From Arthrobacter sp. MYb213 (GTDB taxonomy: Bacteria > Actinomycetota > Actinomycetes > Actinomycetales > Micrococcaceae), in NCBI RefSeq assembly GCF_002979915.1, contig NZ_PCQA01000003.1, positions 1 to 64,000 on the forward strand: a stretch of 64,000 bases of DNA, written 5' to 3'. Numbering within the stretch: the first letter of the stretch is position 1; every line of letters starts with the position of its first letter. Position numbers and translations under genes: made by a program. Under the pieces are notes generated by a model, which saw only the letters and a list, made by a program, of their open reading frames with translations, was not told the origin of the DNA and did not search any database. Positions 35,913 to 45,321 of this stretch are shown in pieces.

Positions 35913-36546
35913 TCTCGGAATTTACCTCGTGGCCAACACCCAAAGCTGCCAGCCACACAGCACCCTAGAAGTTATTCAGGCAGCGGTAGCCGCTGGCGTT
36001 CAATGGGTGCAGCTACGCGCCAAAGAAGAAAGTGCCCGCGAATTTTTCGAACTGACCTGTGCCGCAGCGCAGCTCACCGCGGGAAAGGCAGAACTACTGG
36101 TCAACGACCGGATCGACGTGTTTATGGCAGCCCGTGCCGCCGGCGCAGCGGTGACAGGAATTCACATCGGACAGAAGGATATTCCGGTTTCCTACGCCCG
36201 GCAGATCATTGGTGAGGGAATTATCGGGCTGAGCGCCTCCACCGATGAACAACTTGCTCACGCCACTGACCAGGCGCAGTACCTAGATTATTTAGGGGTC
36301 GGCGCGATTCGCGCTACTCCCACCAAAAAAGACCACCCGACCCCATTGGGTTTAGCTGGTTTTGCCCGTGCCGCGGCACTGACCACACTGCCCTGTGTAG
36401 CCATTGGTTCGCTCACCGTAGCCGATGTGCCAGCCTTAAAAACCGGCGCGGCAGCCGGTATGGCAGTAGTGCGCGCCATCTGCGCCGCCGAGGATCCGCA
36501 GTCGGCGAGCGCCGAATTGCTCAGCATGTGGGAGGCAACCAATTGA
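35905..36546 (+). CDS. thiE: thiamine phosphate synthase
   Basis: Joins HMP pyrophosphate and thiazole phosphate to thiamine phosphate. 213 residues. [41 protein letters not shown], and [29 protein letters not shown] are the ThiE motifs. A Thr is inserted in the usual GVHLGQ motif (TGIHIGQ) without loss of key residues. ATG 35905 has a strong AGGAGG and overlaps thiM by eight bases. Confidence 0.94.
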   Translation: MRDLGIYLVANTQSCQPHSTLEVIQAAVAAGVQWVQLRAKEESAREFFELTCAAAQLTAGKAELLVNDRIDVFMAARAAGAAVTGIHIGQKDIPVSYARQIIGEGIIGLSASTDEQLAHATDQAQYLDYLGVGAIRATPTKKDHPTPLGLAGFARAAALTTLPCVAIGSLTVADVPALKTGAAAGMAVVRAICAAEDPQSASAELLSMWEATN

Positions 36547-37979
36547 GTCCAAACATTCTTTCCATCGCCGGATCCGACCCGTCCGGGGGTGCAGGGATCC
36601 AGGCAGATCTGAAGACCATCGGCGCCAATGGCGGATACGGCATGTGTGTGATTACCGCACTCACCGCACAAAACACTCACGGTGTGGACGCGGTGCTGCC
36701 CATCGATGCGCAGTTCGTGAGCAAACAGCTCACCTCGGTATCCCAGGACGTGCACATCGATGCGGTCAAGATCGGGATGCTGGCAAATTCGCAGACTGTT
36801 GCGGCGGTGGCTACCTGGTTAGAAACGCTCAGCGCCCCGGTGGTGTTGGATCCGGTGATGATCGCCACCAGTGGGGACCGACTGTTGGACAGCGATTCGG
36901 CCCTGGACGCGTTGTTAACCCGAGCAGATGTGCTCACCCCGAATACTACGGAACTTGCCGCGTTGCTCGGCGAGGAACAGGTCAGCAACTGGGAAGAGTT
37001 GGTGGCACAGTCTGGACGTCTCGCTGCTAAATACTCGGTCTTGGTGGTGGCCAAGGGCGGACATCTTCCCGGCGACAGGTGCCCCGATGCATTGGTTGGC
37101 CCCGAGGGGTTGATCGCCAGTTTTGATGGGCAACGACTGTCCACCAAAAATACCCACGGTACCGGTTGTACCCTGTCTAGCGCGCTGGCCACACAGTATG
37201 CACTGCTCGGCGACTGGGCCACCGCACTGGGAGCAGCCAAAAACTACCTTCATGCGGCGATTGCTGCGGCCGATGAGCTCACGGTAGGCAGTGGACACGG
37301 CCCGGTGAATCACTTCGCAGCACTACTGCCGCAGCCCTCGCACAATCCCATGGCACAGTGGTGGGAAGACCTCTCGGAATTGCGTGCGGGAATCGATGAG
37401 CTCGAATTCATTACCCAGCTCTCGGCGGGCACCTTGGAGCGTGGACGGTTTGAATACTATCTGGCGCAAGATGCCCTCTATCTGCAGCGTTATGCACAGG
37501 TTCTGACACAGGCGAGCACGCTAGCCCCGGGCATCGAGGCACAACGGTTCTGGGCTAAGGGCGCGCAAGGGATCTTGGAAGATGAGTTGCAGTTGCACCG
37601 TAGTCAGTTGCGTAATTTAGCCCCCGAGCCCAGTGCCACCACGTTGAACTACGTCAACCACCTAAGTTCCTGCGCGGGCAGCTACGCGGAACTGATCGCC
37701 GCGATTCTGCCGTGTTATTGGATCTATCAGGACATTGGCCGCCGGCTTAGTGCCGCGAACCATCCAGGTCATCATTACGAGAGCTGGCTTTCCACCTACA
37801 GCTCGGTCGAATTTGATGAGGCCACGGCGCAGGCAATTAACTTAGTAGCTGAGGCCTGGCAGCTCGCGGACCGCGATACCCGGAACCGAATGTGGGATGC
37901 GTTCAGGCGTTCGGCCGAACATGAGTTGTCATTCTTCGCGCAGGCGCACCTACAGGGCGTAGACTTTTCTACGGCCTAA
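36543..37979 (+). CDS. thiD: HMP/HMP-P kinase fused to TenA-like domain (ThiD-TenA)
   Basis: A 478-residue two-domain protein. Residues 1 to about 265 are ThiD ([53 protein letters not shown]), which makes HMP pyrophosphate. About 275-478 is TenA/thiaminase II-like ([55 protein letters not shown]), which salvages aminopyrimidine breakdown products to HMP. The fusion joins salvage to phosphorylation. The start is best read as TTG 36543 (TTGA overlap with the thiE stop) with GGGAGG eight bases before; GTG 36528 is the alternative. Confidence 0.93.
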   Translation: MSPNILSIAGSDPSGGAGIQADLKTIGANGGYGMCVITALTAQNTHGVDAVLPIDAQFVSKQLTSVSQDVHIDAVKIGMLANSQTVAAVATWLETLSAPVVLDPVMIATSGDRLLDSDSALDALLTRADVLTPNTTELAALLGEEQVSNWEELVAQSGRLAAKYSVLVVAKGGHLPGDRCPDALVGPEGLIASFDGQRLSTKNTHGTGCTLSSALATQYALLGDWATALGAAKNYLHAAIAAADELTVGSGHGPVNHFAALLPQPSHNPMAQWWEDLSELRAGIDELEFITQLSAGTLERGRFEYYLAQDALYLQRYAQVLTQASTLAPGIEAQRFWAKGAQGILEDELQLHRSQLRNLAPEPSATTLNYVNHLSSCAGSYAELIAAILPCYWIYQDIGRRLSAANHPGHHYESWLSTYSSVEFDEATAQAINLVAEAWQLADRDTRNRMWDAFRRSAEHELSFFAQAHLQGVDFSTA

Positions 37980-38006
37980 ACGCGGGCCCGGATACTGGAG
38001 GAACGC

Positions 38007-39278
38007 ATGAAGTGGAGCATTCACGGCAACGGGAAAACCATCACCGACGGTGAGGTTGTTGCCCCGGATGAGCGGCTGCATTGGCCGCAGACCATTTCCA
38101 TCGGTGTTCAGCATATTCTGGCGATGTTTGGTGCCAGCATTCTGGTACCAACCTTGACCGGTTTCCCGGTCACTACGACCTTGCTGTTTACCGGTGTCGC
38201 AACCATCATCTTCCTGCTGATGACCAAGAATAAGGTGCCTAGCTATTTAGGTTCCTCTTTTGCGCTCATTGCCCCGGTGATGGCTTCCAAAGTGGGGGAC
38301 GACTTCTCAGCGGCGCTGGGCGGCATCGTGATGACCGGCGCAGCCCTGTTCATCGTCGGTGTGATCGTAGCGAAGACCGGCACACGCTGGATTCATGCAC
38401 TTATGCCCCCGGTAGTAATGGGAACCATTGTCGCACTGATCGGGCTGAACCTGGCCAGCGCTACCCTCGCTCCGATGCGCGACTTCCCGGCCACTACCTT
38501 CTTGACCGTGCTCGCGGTGGTGCTGGCTACCGTAGCGTTTAAGGGTTTGCTAGGCCGCTTGTCCATTTTGGTGGGCCTGGTGATCGGGTACTTAATTGCA
38601 CTGGTTCAAGGTCAGGTAGATTTCACCCCGGTAGGTCAGGCAGCGTGGCTGGGTCTGCCCGCATTCCACACTCCGAGTTTCGACTTTAATGTGGCACTGA
38701 TGTTCTTGCCGGCGGTCTTCGTGTTGATTGCGGAGAATATCGGTCACGTGCGCACCGTGGGTCTGATGACCGGCAAGGATTTGTCGAAGTTTAACGGCCG
38801 CGCCTTGATGGCCGATGGCATCGGCACCGTGGTGGCAGGCGTTGGCGGCGGCTCGGCGACGACTACCTACGCGGAAAACATCGGCGTCATGGCTGCCTCA
38901 CGGGTCTATTCCACCGCGGCTTATTGGGTGGCCGCAATTGCGGCCATGGCGTTGGCCTTCCTGCCGAAATTTGGCGCGTTGATCAACACCGTTCCGGTGG
39001 GAGTCATCGGCGGACTGGGAATCGTGCTGTACGGCATGATCGGTATCGTTGGTGCCCGCTTGTGGATCGAGGCAAAGGTTGATTTTGGTAACCCGATCAA
39101 CCTGATGACCGCCGGTACCGGCCTGATCATTGCGATCGCAGTGACCCAAGACCTGGTCTTTGGCCAATTCCAGATGGGCGGCATTGCCTTGGGCACGATC
39201 GCTACCCTGGTCGTTTTCCATCTGATGAGCAGCGTGGCGAAACTTCGCGGGACCGATCTGACAGAGGTTGACGCGTAA
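38007..39278 (+). CDS. NCS2 family permease (UraA-like), candidate pyrimidine-moiety transporter
   Basis: A 423-residue nucleobase-cation symporter with about 12-14 helices. SSFALIAPVMASKV, LPAVFVLIAENIGHVRTVG and GGGSATTTYAENIGVMAASRVYS are UraA/PyrP hallmarks, so sequence alone points to uracil. However, it starts 27 bases after the thiD-tenA stop with no terminator between, inside a TPP-riboswitch operon. It may therefore carry HMP or another thiamine-pyrimidine compound. TGGAGGAA precedes the ATG. Confidence 0.88.
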   Translation: MKWSIHGNGKTITDGEVVAPDERLHWPQTISIGVQHILAMFGASILVPTLTGFPVTTTLLFTGVATIIFLLMTKNKVPSYLGSSFALIAPVMASKVGDDFSAALGGIVMTGAALFIVGVIVAKTGTRWIHALMPPVVMGTIVALIGLNLASATLAPMRDFPATTFLTVLAVVLATVAFKGLLGRLSILVGLVIGYLIALVQGQVDFTPVGQAAWLGLPAFHTPSFDFNVALMFLPAVFVLIAENIGHVRTVGLMTGKDLSKFNGRALMADGIGTVVAGVGGGSATTTYAENIGVMAASRVYSTAAYWVAAIAAMALAFLPKFGALINTVPVGVIGGLGIVLYGMIGIVGARLWIEAKVDFGNPINLMTAGTGLIIAIAVTQDLVFGQFQMGGIALGTIATLVVFHLMSSVAKLRGTDLTEVDA

Positions 39279-39294
39279 CTAGAAAAGACTTGGC

Positions 39295-39330
39295 AAACCG
39301 GCACTGTGGCGAAGCTCACGGTGCCGGTTT
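39295..39330 (+). terminator. intrinsic terminator of the thi operon
   Basis: Ten-base-pair stem AAACCGGCAC (39295-39304) / GTGCCGGTTT (39321-39330), with further weak pairing inside the 16-base loop, followed by TCTTT. It lies about 16 bases after the permease stop. Confidence 0.85.
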
Positions 39331-39536
39331 TCTTTAATCTCAAATTCGCAGTGAATTTTGCGCACCTGAGGGAATTTCGCATGAATTCGGGGTTGGTGTG
39401 TAGAGATTCGGAGAAGCGCCCATCTAAATTGTAAGGATTCTTTCCTATTTGTGATGCGGCTCGCATTCAAGAGCTTTTATTGAACGCAAAAACGAGTCAG
39501 GGTTCTTTGCGACACCACCTATTGGCGATAGCATGA

Positions 39537-40949
39537 ATGCTTGTGACTGCGACTACATCTGACGGAAAGATCTCCGCGCGACTCATCTTCATAGCCCTCG
39601 GCGCTGCCCTTGGCGGTTTTGTTTTCGGCTATGACTCTTCAATTGTTAACGGCACGGTAGACGCCGTAGAACACGAATTCGGGCTCAATCCGGTGACCAT
39701 TGGTTTCACCGTGTCTTGCGCCCTACTCGGTGCGGCTATTGGTGCCTGGATCGCCGGAATGGTCTCCGAACGCGTCGGCCGTGTGCGCACCATGGTGATT
39801 GCCTCCGCGATGCTTTTGGTGTCCGCGCTAGGCTGTGGCCTCTGCTTCAGCGAGGTCGACCTGATCATCTGGCGCATCGTCGGCGGCATCGGCGTCGGCT
39901 TCGCCTCGGTTATCGCTCCGGCCTATATCGCCGAGATTTCTCCGGCACAGCACCGCGGACGTTTGGGCTCCATGCAACAGATGGCCATCGTGCTAGGTAT
40001 CTTCGTGGCCTTCTTGATCAGCGCGCTGCTGGTCTTCGTCATGGGCTCGGCAGACGCTATCGGTTGGTTCGGCCTGTCCGCCTGGCGCTGGATGTACCTG
40101 TCCTTGGCGATCCCGGCAATCATTTACGGGCTACTCGCATTGCGCTTGCCAGAATCCCCACGTTACCTGGTTGAACGTGGCCGCTTCGTTGAAGCCGCCA
40201 CCGTACTAACCCGCGATATGGGCATGGATCCAGGTCAAGCCACGGAAGCTAAAATCGAAGAAATTCGTACCACCGTGCACGTCGAACGCCGTCAGGTGTT
40301 CAAAGACCTCTTGGGCCGTTTCGGATTCCATCCTCTGGTCTGGGTGGGCATCTTGCTCTCGGTCTTCCAGCAGTTTGTCGGCATCAACGTGATCTTCTAT
40401 TACTCCACCACGCTGTGGAAGTCCGTCGGTTTCGCAGAGTCTGACTCGTTCACCATCTCGCTGATTACCTCGGCGACCAACGTGCTGGCCACCATCATTG
40501 CGGTGCTACTGATCGACGTTTTGGGTCGCAAGCTGTTGCTAATGATCGGTTCCACGCTGATGACCTTGTCATTGGGCATGATGGCTATCGCCTTCGCGCA
40601 GTCGGTCACCATCGACGGGGCCGTATCACTGCCGGGCAACTGGGGCATCATCGCACTGGTCTCCGCGAACCTGTTCGTGGTCGGCTTCGGCGCGACCTGG
40701 GGCCCTGCGGTTTGGGTCTTGCTTGGCGAGATCTTCCCGAACTCTATTCGCGCGTTGGCGCTCGGTGTGGCCGCTTCCGCTCAGTGGATCGCCAACTTCA
40801 TCGTGTCCACTACCTTCCCCTCGCTGGCCGAGGCCGGACTGGCGTTGGCCTACGGCATTTACGCTTTCTTCGCGTTGCTCTCATTGATCTTCGTGATCTT
40901 CATGGTCAAGGAGACCAAGGGTCGTCAGCTCGAAGAGATGACCCTGTAA
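39537..40949 (+). CDS. MFS sugar porter
   Basis: A 470-residue, 12-helix sugar/proton symporter of the sugar porter family (XylE, GalP, IolT-like). Motifs: GGFVFGYDSSIVNGTVDAVE, ERVGRVRT, IAEISPAQHRGRLGSMQQ, LPESPRYLVERGR, QQFVGINVIFYYS, GPAVWVLLGEIFPNSIRALALG and a C-terminal KETKGRQLEEM. The PESPRYL and PETKG-type motifs are intact. It is convergent with the HAD-GH65 gene and may bring in its disaccharide substrate. The 206 bases upstream hold no feature I can name. Confidence 0.93.
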   Translation: MLVTATTSDGKISARLIFIALGAALGGFVFGYDSSIVNGTVDAVEHEFGLNPVTIGFTVSCALLGAAIGAWIAGMVSERVGRVRTMVIASAMLLVSALGCGLCFSEVDLIIWRIVGGIGVGFASVIAPAYIAEISPAQHRGRLGSMQQMAIVLGIFVAFLISALLVFVMGSADAIGWFGLSAWRWMYLSLAIPAIIYGLLALRLPESPRYLVERGRFVEAATVLTRDMGMDPGQATEAKIEEIRTTVHVERRQVFKDLLGRFGFHPLVWVGILLSVFQQFVGINVIFYYSTTLWKSVGFAESDSFTISLITSATNVLATIIAVLLIDVLGRKLLLMIGSTLMTLSLGMMAIAFAQSVTIDGAVSLPGNWGIIALVSANLFVVGFGATWGPAVWVLLGEIFPNSIRALALGVAASAQWIANFIVSTTFPSLAEAGLALAYGIYAFFALLSLIFVIFMVKETKGRQLEEMTL

Positions 40950-40976
40950 TACACGCATAACCCTCGAGGAGGAAAA

Positions 40977-41008
40977 GTCGGGCGAGCACCAATCGGTGCC
41001 CACCCGGC
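40977..41008. terminator. bidirectional terminator between sugar porter and HAD-GH65 gene
   Basis: A 14-base imperfect stem (40977-40990 / 40995-41008, loop AATC), with TTTTT (41009-41013) on the plus side and CTTTTC on the minus side. It separates the two convergent genes. Confidence 0.8.
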
Positions 41009-41013
41009 TTTTT

Positions 41014-44000
41014 CTATTTCCACGGCTTATGCGGCACATCCACTCCGGCATCACGTTGCAAGGACAGCACATGTTCTAAGCTGGGGCGCCCGGAAAGTTG
41101 CGGACCTTGATCGGCCAGTGGCACGCGTTGGCTCTGGCCTGGCTGGAGCACAATCTCTTCTCCTCGCACCCAAACACTTTGTTGCTGCGCACCGGTCAGG
41201 GTGAACTCAATCCACGAGGATTTAAGCTGCACCTTGATCACCGAACCGTTAAAGATCAGTTGGAAACCAATTGATTTCCAAACCTGTGGCAATCGTGGAT
41301 CAAACTCGAGCTTTTGATTATCGTCGCGTAACCCCGCAAACCCGTTGACGAGTGCCGCCCACACACCACCGGTGGAAGCCACATGTACTCCGTCGGCGGT
41401 ATTTCCATGAAGGTTTTCCAGATCCACGTTTAACGCATGCTCAAAGTAATCAAATGCCAACTCACGATAGCCGACCTCGGCCGCAAGAATTGACTGCACG
41501 GTCGCCGAAAGCGTCGAGTCCCCGGTAGTCAACGGATCATAGTAGTTGAAGTCAGCGAGTTTCTGTTCTGCGGTGAAATCACTAGAACGCAACCAGAGCG
41601 CGAGCACCGTATCGGCCTGCTTAATGACTTGGAAACGGTAAATCACCAGCGGGTGGTAATGCAGCAGTAACGGACGTTTATCCGCGCCACTAGCCGCTAA
41701 ATCCCAAACCTCGCGGTTCAGGAAATGGTCATCCTGTGGGTGAATTCCTACCGCATCCGAATAAGGAATATGAATTCGCTCGGCCGCCAGCTGCCAGGTA
41801 TCGATCTCGGAATCTTCCAGTTCCAAACGTTGCGTCAATTGCGCATAAAACTCCGGGCGTCGACTAGCCAATTCGCCTAGCAGCTGGGCCGAACGTCGGA
41901 GGTTAAAGCGCGCCATGACGTTGGTGTAGGTATTGTCGTTGACCACCGCGGTGTACTCGTCCGGACCGGTCACCCCATGGATATGGAAACTACGCTGGTC
42001 ACCCGAACCACGCCAGAACCCCAACGAGGCCCACATGCGGGCGGTACCAATGAGAATCTCGGCCCCACCTGCCTCGAGGAACTCGTCGTCACAGGCGGCG
42101 AAAAGGTAGCGGTTCAGCGAATACACCACGTCCGCGTTGATGTGATATTGCGCGGTACCCGCTGGGTAGTAGGCACTGGCTTCCTCACCGTTGATAGTGC
42201 GCCAAGGGAAAAGTAGTCCCTCCTCGTTCATGGTGCGCGCCCTACGGATCGATGCCGGGATCATCGAAATGCGGGCACGCAAGGTGTTACGCGCCCACTG
42301 CTGATTCGTGTAGGTCAAGAATGGCAACACATAAATTTCGGTGTCCCAGAAGTAATGACCGGAGTACCCATTACCGCTCACTCCCTTGGCACTGATCCCT
42401 AGACCGTCGGCCCTGGCCGACGCCTGAGCCAATTGAAAGAGGTTCCAACGGATCTTCCGCTGCAAGCCTGGATCATCACTATCGACCAGCACGTCACTGC
42501 GCTGCCAGTAAGACTCCATAAAGGCCCGCTGGATGCGCAAGTGTTCATCAATTCCACGAGGCACCAGATGATCCAGTGCGCGAGTGGAGCGTTGCAGCAT
42601 TTCTTGGGCTGGATGTCGGCGCGACGAATGATACACAGCAAATTTCGAGACGCGCAGCCCCTGTCCCGCATCGAGGTTTGCGCTCGAAACCTCATCCGCA
42701 CGGTTCGGCTGCGCGGTACGTTCGGTGTGGACCTGCGCGCTGGCGCCACCGGTACTTTCTACCCGGTGTTCCATGACCGCCGCAACAGACATCTGGGAAC
42801 CGGACACGTGGTAGGACAAGCCGAGCTGAGCACCCTGAGAGATATGGCCCGCGGGATGCAATGGGTTATCCGAAGATTCATCTGATTTGCGTGGATCCTT
42901 GCCAGAATCAACTTCGGCTGGCGACGACACCTCGGGTTCCGAACGATAACCAATCAGCGAAGACTGCACCAACACATGCGCCGGTTCATCGAGCAGGCGC
43001 ACATGCAGGTCAGTTACCGCTAGGTGTCGGTCGCTGAAGGAGATCATGGTTCGTTCGGTTACCGCGACTCGATGGCCCTCCGCGGTTCGCCAGAGGGTCT
43101 GGGATATCAGCGTTCCATCACGGAAATCAAGACGCAGGTCATCGCGGATCATCTCGGTACGCCCCACCTCGAGCGCCTCATCGTTGATGAACACGCGCAG
43201 CGTGCGGAAATCCGGGGCGCTAATCATCGTCTGCCCGGTCTCGGCCAGCCCAAAAGCGCTTTCGGCGTGGCGGATCTGCCAGGTCTCATGCAGCCCGTTG
43301 ATGAAGGTACCGGCCACTTGTTCCCCGAGTCCGACCTGTGCCGCCCTAGCTCCAAGGAAACCATTACCCAAGGCGAAGACGGTGTCTTGGGCCCCGGTAT
43401 GGTCACGTTCGCTGTCACGGGTGATTGACCAAGGGTCATAAGTCCAGGCTTGAATCGCCAAGGATGAGACCAGTTCGCTCAGGTCTTCAACGACGAAGTC
43501 TGCGCCGGCGGCTAAGAGCTGCTCGGCATTATCCTCTCGGGCCACGCCGACGACCATAAAGCCTCCGGCGCGAGCTGCTTGTACTCCGCTGCTGGCATCT
43601 TCGATCACCACACACTCTTCCGGACGCCAGCCAAGGTCTTTGGCGGTGGCTAGGAAGGTGTCCGGAGCCGGTTTACCGGCTAGCTGTCGAGCTTGTGCCT
43701 CACGGCCGCCCATGACTGTTGAAAAGTATGGCGAAAGCCCGGCGGCTTCCAGCACCATGTTGGCGTTACGTGAGGAGGAAACCACCGCAACGTCTAGACC
43801 GACTTTCAGTGCCTGTTGCAGGTAGTCCTTGGAACCCGGGTAAGGGGCGATGCCATCTCGTTCCAATACGGTGGTGAACACCGAATTTTTGAGATTACCC
43901 AGAGCACAGACCGAATTGGTGCCGGGATGATCCTCCGGGTCACCATAGGGCAGAGAGATATTTCTGGAGGCCAACACGGCGCTGACCCCTTCATAACGTG

Positions 44001-44196
44001 GTCGCCCATCGAGTAGCTCGAAGTAGTCTTGCTCGGTATACGGCGGCACGCCCGGGTGTTCCTGCGCGAAAAATTCTGTGAATAATTCATTCCAAGCGGC
44101 GCGGTGTAATAACGCGGTCGGAGTGAGCACACCATCCAGGTCAAAAAGGACGGCCTTAAAATCACGGTGGCGGTACGTCGGACGTGTAGCGTTCAC
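41014..44196 (-). CDS. HAD (beta-phosphoglucomutase-like) fused to GH65 disaccharide phosphorylase
   Basis: A 1060-residue fusion. Residues 1 to about 240 form a HAD phosphatase/mutase of the beta-phosphoglucomutase type (AVLFDLDGVLTPTALLHRAAW, VVSSSRNANMV, VVIEDASSGVQAARAGG). About 250-1060 is glycoside hydrolase family 65 (maltose/trehalose/kojibiose phosphorylase): WDTEIYVLPF, AYYPAGTAQYHINADVVYSL, and HGVTGPDEYTAVVNDNTYTN with catalytic acid Glu747. Phosphorolysis would give beta-glucose 1-phosphate, and the HAD domain would turn it into glucose 6-phosphate. GTG 44196 follows AAGGAT. Exact disaccharide unknown. Confidence 0.92.
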   Translation of the reverse strand: MNATRPTYRHRDFKAVLFDLDGVLTPTALLHRAAWNELFTEFFAQEHPGVPPYTEQDYFELLDGRPRYEGVSAVLASRNISLPYGDPEDHPGTNSVCALGNLKNSVFTTVLERDGIAPYPGSKDYLQQALKVGLDVAVVSSSRNANMVLEAAGLSPYFSTVMGGREAQARQLAGKPAPDTFLATAKDLGWRPEECVVIEDASSGVQAARAGGFMVVGVAREDNAEQLLAAGADFVVEDLSELVSSLAIQAWTYDPWSITRDSERDHTGAQDTVFALGNGFLGARAAQVGLGEQVAGTFINGLHETWQIRHAESAFGLAETGQTMISAPDFRTLRVFINDEALEVGRTEMIRDDLRLDFRDGTLISQTLWRTAEGHRVAVTERTMISFSDRHLAVTDLHVRLLDEPAHVLVQSSLIGYRSEPEVSSPAEVDSGKDPRKSDESSDNPLHPAGHISQGAQLGLSYHVSGSQMSVAAVMEHRVESTGGASAQVHTERTAQPNRADEVSSANLDAGQGLRVSKFAVYHSSRRHPAQEMLQRSTRALDHLVPRGIDEHLRIQRAFMESYWQRSDVLVDSDDPGLQRKIRWNLFQLAQASARADGLGISAKGVSGNGYSGHYFWDTEIYVLPFLTYTNQQWARNTLRARISMIPASIRRARTMNEEGLLFPWRTINGEEASAYYPAGTAQYHINADVVYSLNRYLFAACDDEFLEAGGAEILIGTARMWASLGFWRGSGDQRSFHIHGVTGPDEYTAVVNDNTYTNVMARFNLRRSAQLLGELASRRPEFYAQLTQRLELEDSEIDTWQLAAERIHIPYSDAVGIHPQDDHFLNREVWDLAASGADKRPLLLHYHPLVIYRFQVIKQADTVLALWLRSSDFTAEQKLADFNYYDPLTTGDSTLSATVQSILAAEVGYRELAFDYFEHALNVDLENLHGNTADGVHVASTGGVWAALVNGFAGLRDDNQKLEFDPRLPQVWKSIGFQLIFNGSVIKVQLKSSWIEFTLTGAQQQSVWVRGEEIVLQPGQSQRVPLADQGPQLSGRPSLEHVLSLQRDAGVDVPHKPWK

Positions 44197-44274
44197 GATC
44201 GAGATCCTTCGAAAGAGGGCAATGACTGGCCGTAGTCCCCACCCTAGCGCGCTAACGCACTTGCATCGACATAC

Positions 44275-44287
44275 TACGATAAGGAGT
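44275..44287 (+). promoter_or_regulatory. -10 element of a probably leaderless gene
   Basis: TACGAT (44275-44280) lies seven bases before the GTG at 44288. AGGAG is present at 44282-44286 but only one base from the GTG, too close to act normally. A -35 is not obvious. Confidence 0.4.
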
Positions 44288-45265
44288 GTGGCTCAGTGGA
44301 TAGATGTATGGAATAGCGAGCAATGGCGTGACGATGCCGCCAGCTGGATCGATGAGGCCTGCGCGGCTTACGGCATCGAGCGTGTTGCAGGACCGGACTT
44401 TTGGCCGGCTTCTCTGCATCAGATCTCGGCGTTGGTAGGAACTGACGCGGCAGATCTGGTGTTTAGCGCAAACGCGCCTGGTTTGACGGCCGAGGCCGCC
44501 ATTACGATTACCGCCGGTGAATTACTTCCGGATCGTGTGGTGATGCCTTTGGCAATCGACCGTGTGGCCGGTTATATGCTCGCCCCCGACTTTGGTCATA
44601 CCTTGGCAGATCTCAAAGACAGCGTCGAGAATTGGCAGCTGGCGTTGGCCTCGCTCGGTTCCTTCCAGGTTGCACTGATGGGCAACGAAGAGGCTTTCTT
44701 TGACGTGGGCATGCCGGTGGTAGATCCACAGTTCTTGCCAGAACAATTTGAACAGGCCTTGAGCATGCATGTCTCGCTTGATGCCCAACATCCATTACAT
44801 CTGGATCCGCAGCAAGCCGACGAGCTGCACCGCCACGTCTCCACACTCTCGGATGCCTGTGCGGCCTTGCATCGTGGACCGGTTCCGTTGAGCTTGGAAC
44901 ACGGAGCCTTCGACTTGGCCCAGGCAGTGGTTCCCGCCGAGCAAGGTCAGCAAGCACGGATCATTAACTTTGCAGCGGCGCACTGGGCTCACCCTTTCTC
45001 TTCGTTGGCCGCTCCGCTGGCTGCCATGACGCAAACCTGGAATTGCCGAACCGATGACGAACGAGTCATGCGAGTTTTAGGTGCCTATCTGGCAGAGTTC
45101 GCTGTCTACGGTAATGCCGATGAGCTTTACGATCTGATTGCTCCGGCCTGTTTGGTTGCGCCGCTATCCCAGCATGAAACCTGGCTGCGGTTGCTCCTTG
45201 ATGCCAGCGACGAGCAGTTGCAAGAACATGCACCGCTGGTCTTGGATACACTGTCGGTACGCTAA
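44288..45265 (+). CDS. APH-like kinase-fold protein lacking catalytic residues
   Basis: A 325-residue protein of unknown function. The C-terminal half echoes aminoglycoside/maltose kinase folds: SLEHGAFDLAQAVV stands where HGDLHPGNVLV is usual, and RIINFAAAHWAHPFSSLAAPL where the VIDWxxAxxGxPxxDLA motif is usual. The catalytic Asp (HGD) is Ala and the metal-binding Asp (IDW) is Asn. So it is a likely pseudokinase or a divergent phosphotransferase. Start GTG 44288 is chosen because of the -10 and the AQWIDVWNSEQW N terminus; longer frames run back across the promoter of the divergent gene. Confidence 0.65.
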   Translation: MAQWIDVWNSEQWRDDAASWIDEACAAYGIERVAGPDFWPASLHQISALVGTDAADLVFSANAPGLTAEAAITITAGELLPDRVVMPLAIDRVAGYMLAPDFGHTLADLKDSVENWQLALASLGSFQVALMGNEEAFFDVGMPVVDPQFLPEQFEQALSMHVSLDAQHPLHLDPQQADELHRHVSTLSDACAALHRGPVPLSLEHGAFDLAQAVVPAEQGQQARIINFAAAHWAHPFSSLAAPLAAMTQTWNCRTDDERVMRVLGAYLAEFAVYGNADELYDLIAPACLVAPLSQHETWLRLLLDASDEQLQEHAPLVLDTLSVR

Positions 45266-45266
45266 A

Positions 45267-45302
45267 AAGTCTGGCGAGGAATAAATATTCCTCGCCAGAC
45301 TT
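45267..45302. terminator. bidirectional terminator
   Basis: A perfect 17-base-pair palindrome, arms 45267-45283 and 45286-45302. TTATAT follows on the plus strand and TTTTT on the minus strand. It ends the kinase-fold gene on one side and the solute-binding protein gene on the other. Confidence 0.93.
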
Positions 45303-45321
45303 ATATACAGGTCAGCTTCTT

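Noticed and set aside
39331-39536. Possible riboswitch or small RNA before the sugar porter
   Set aside because: No conserved aptamer core or convincing promoter/terminator pair could be identified.
41977-43441. Plus-strand frames inside the HAD-GH65 gene
   Set aside because: Antisense shadows of a well-supported 1060-residue gene.
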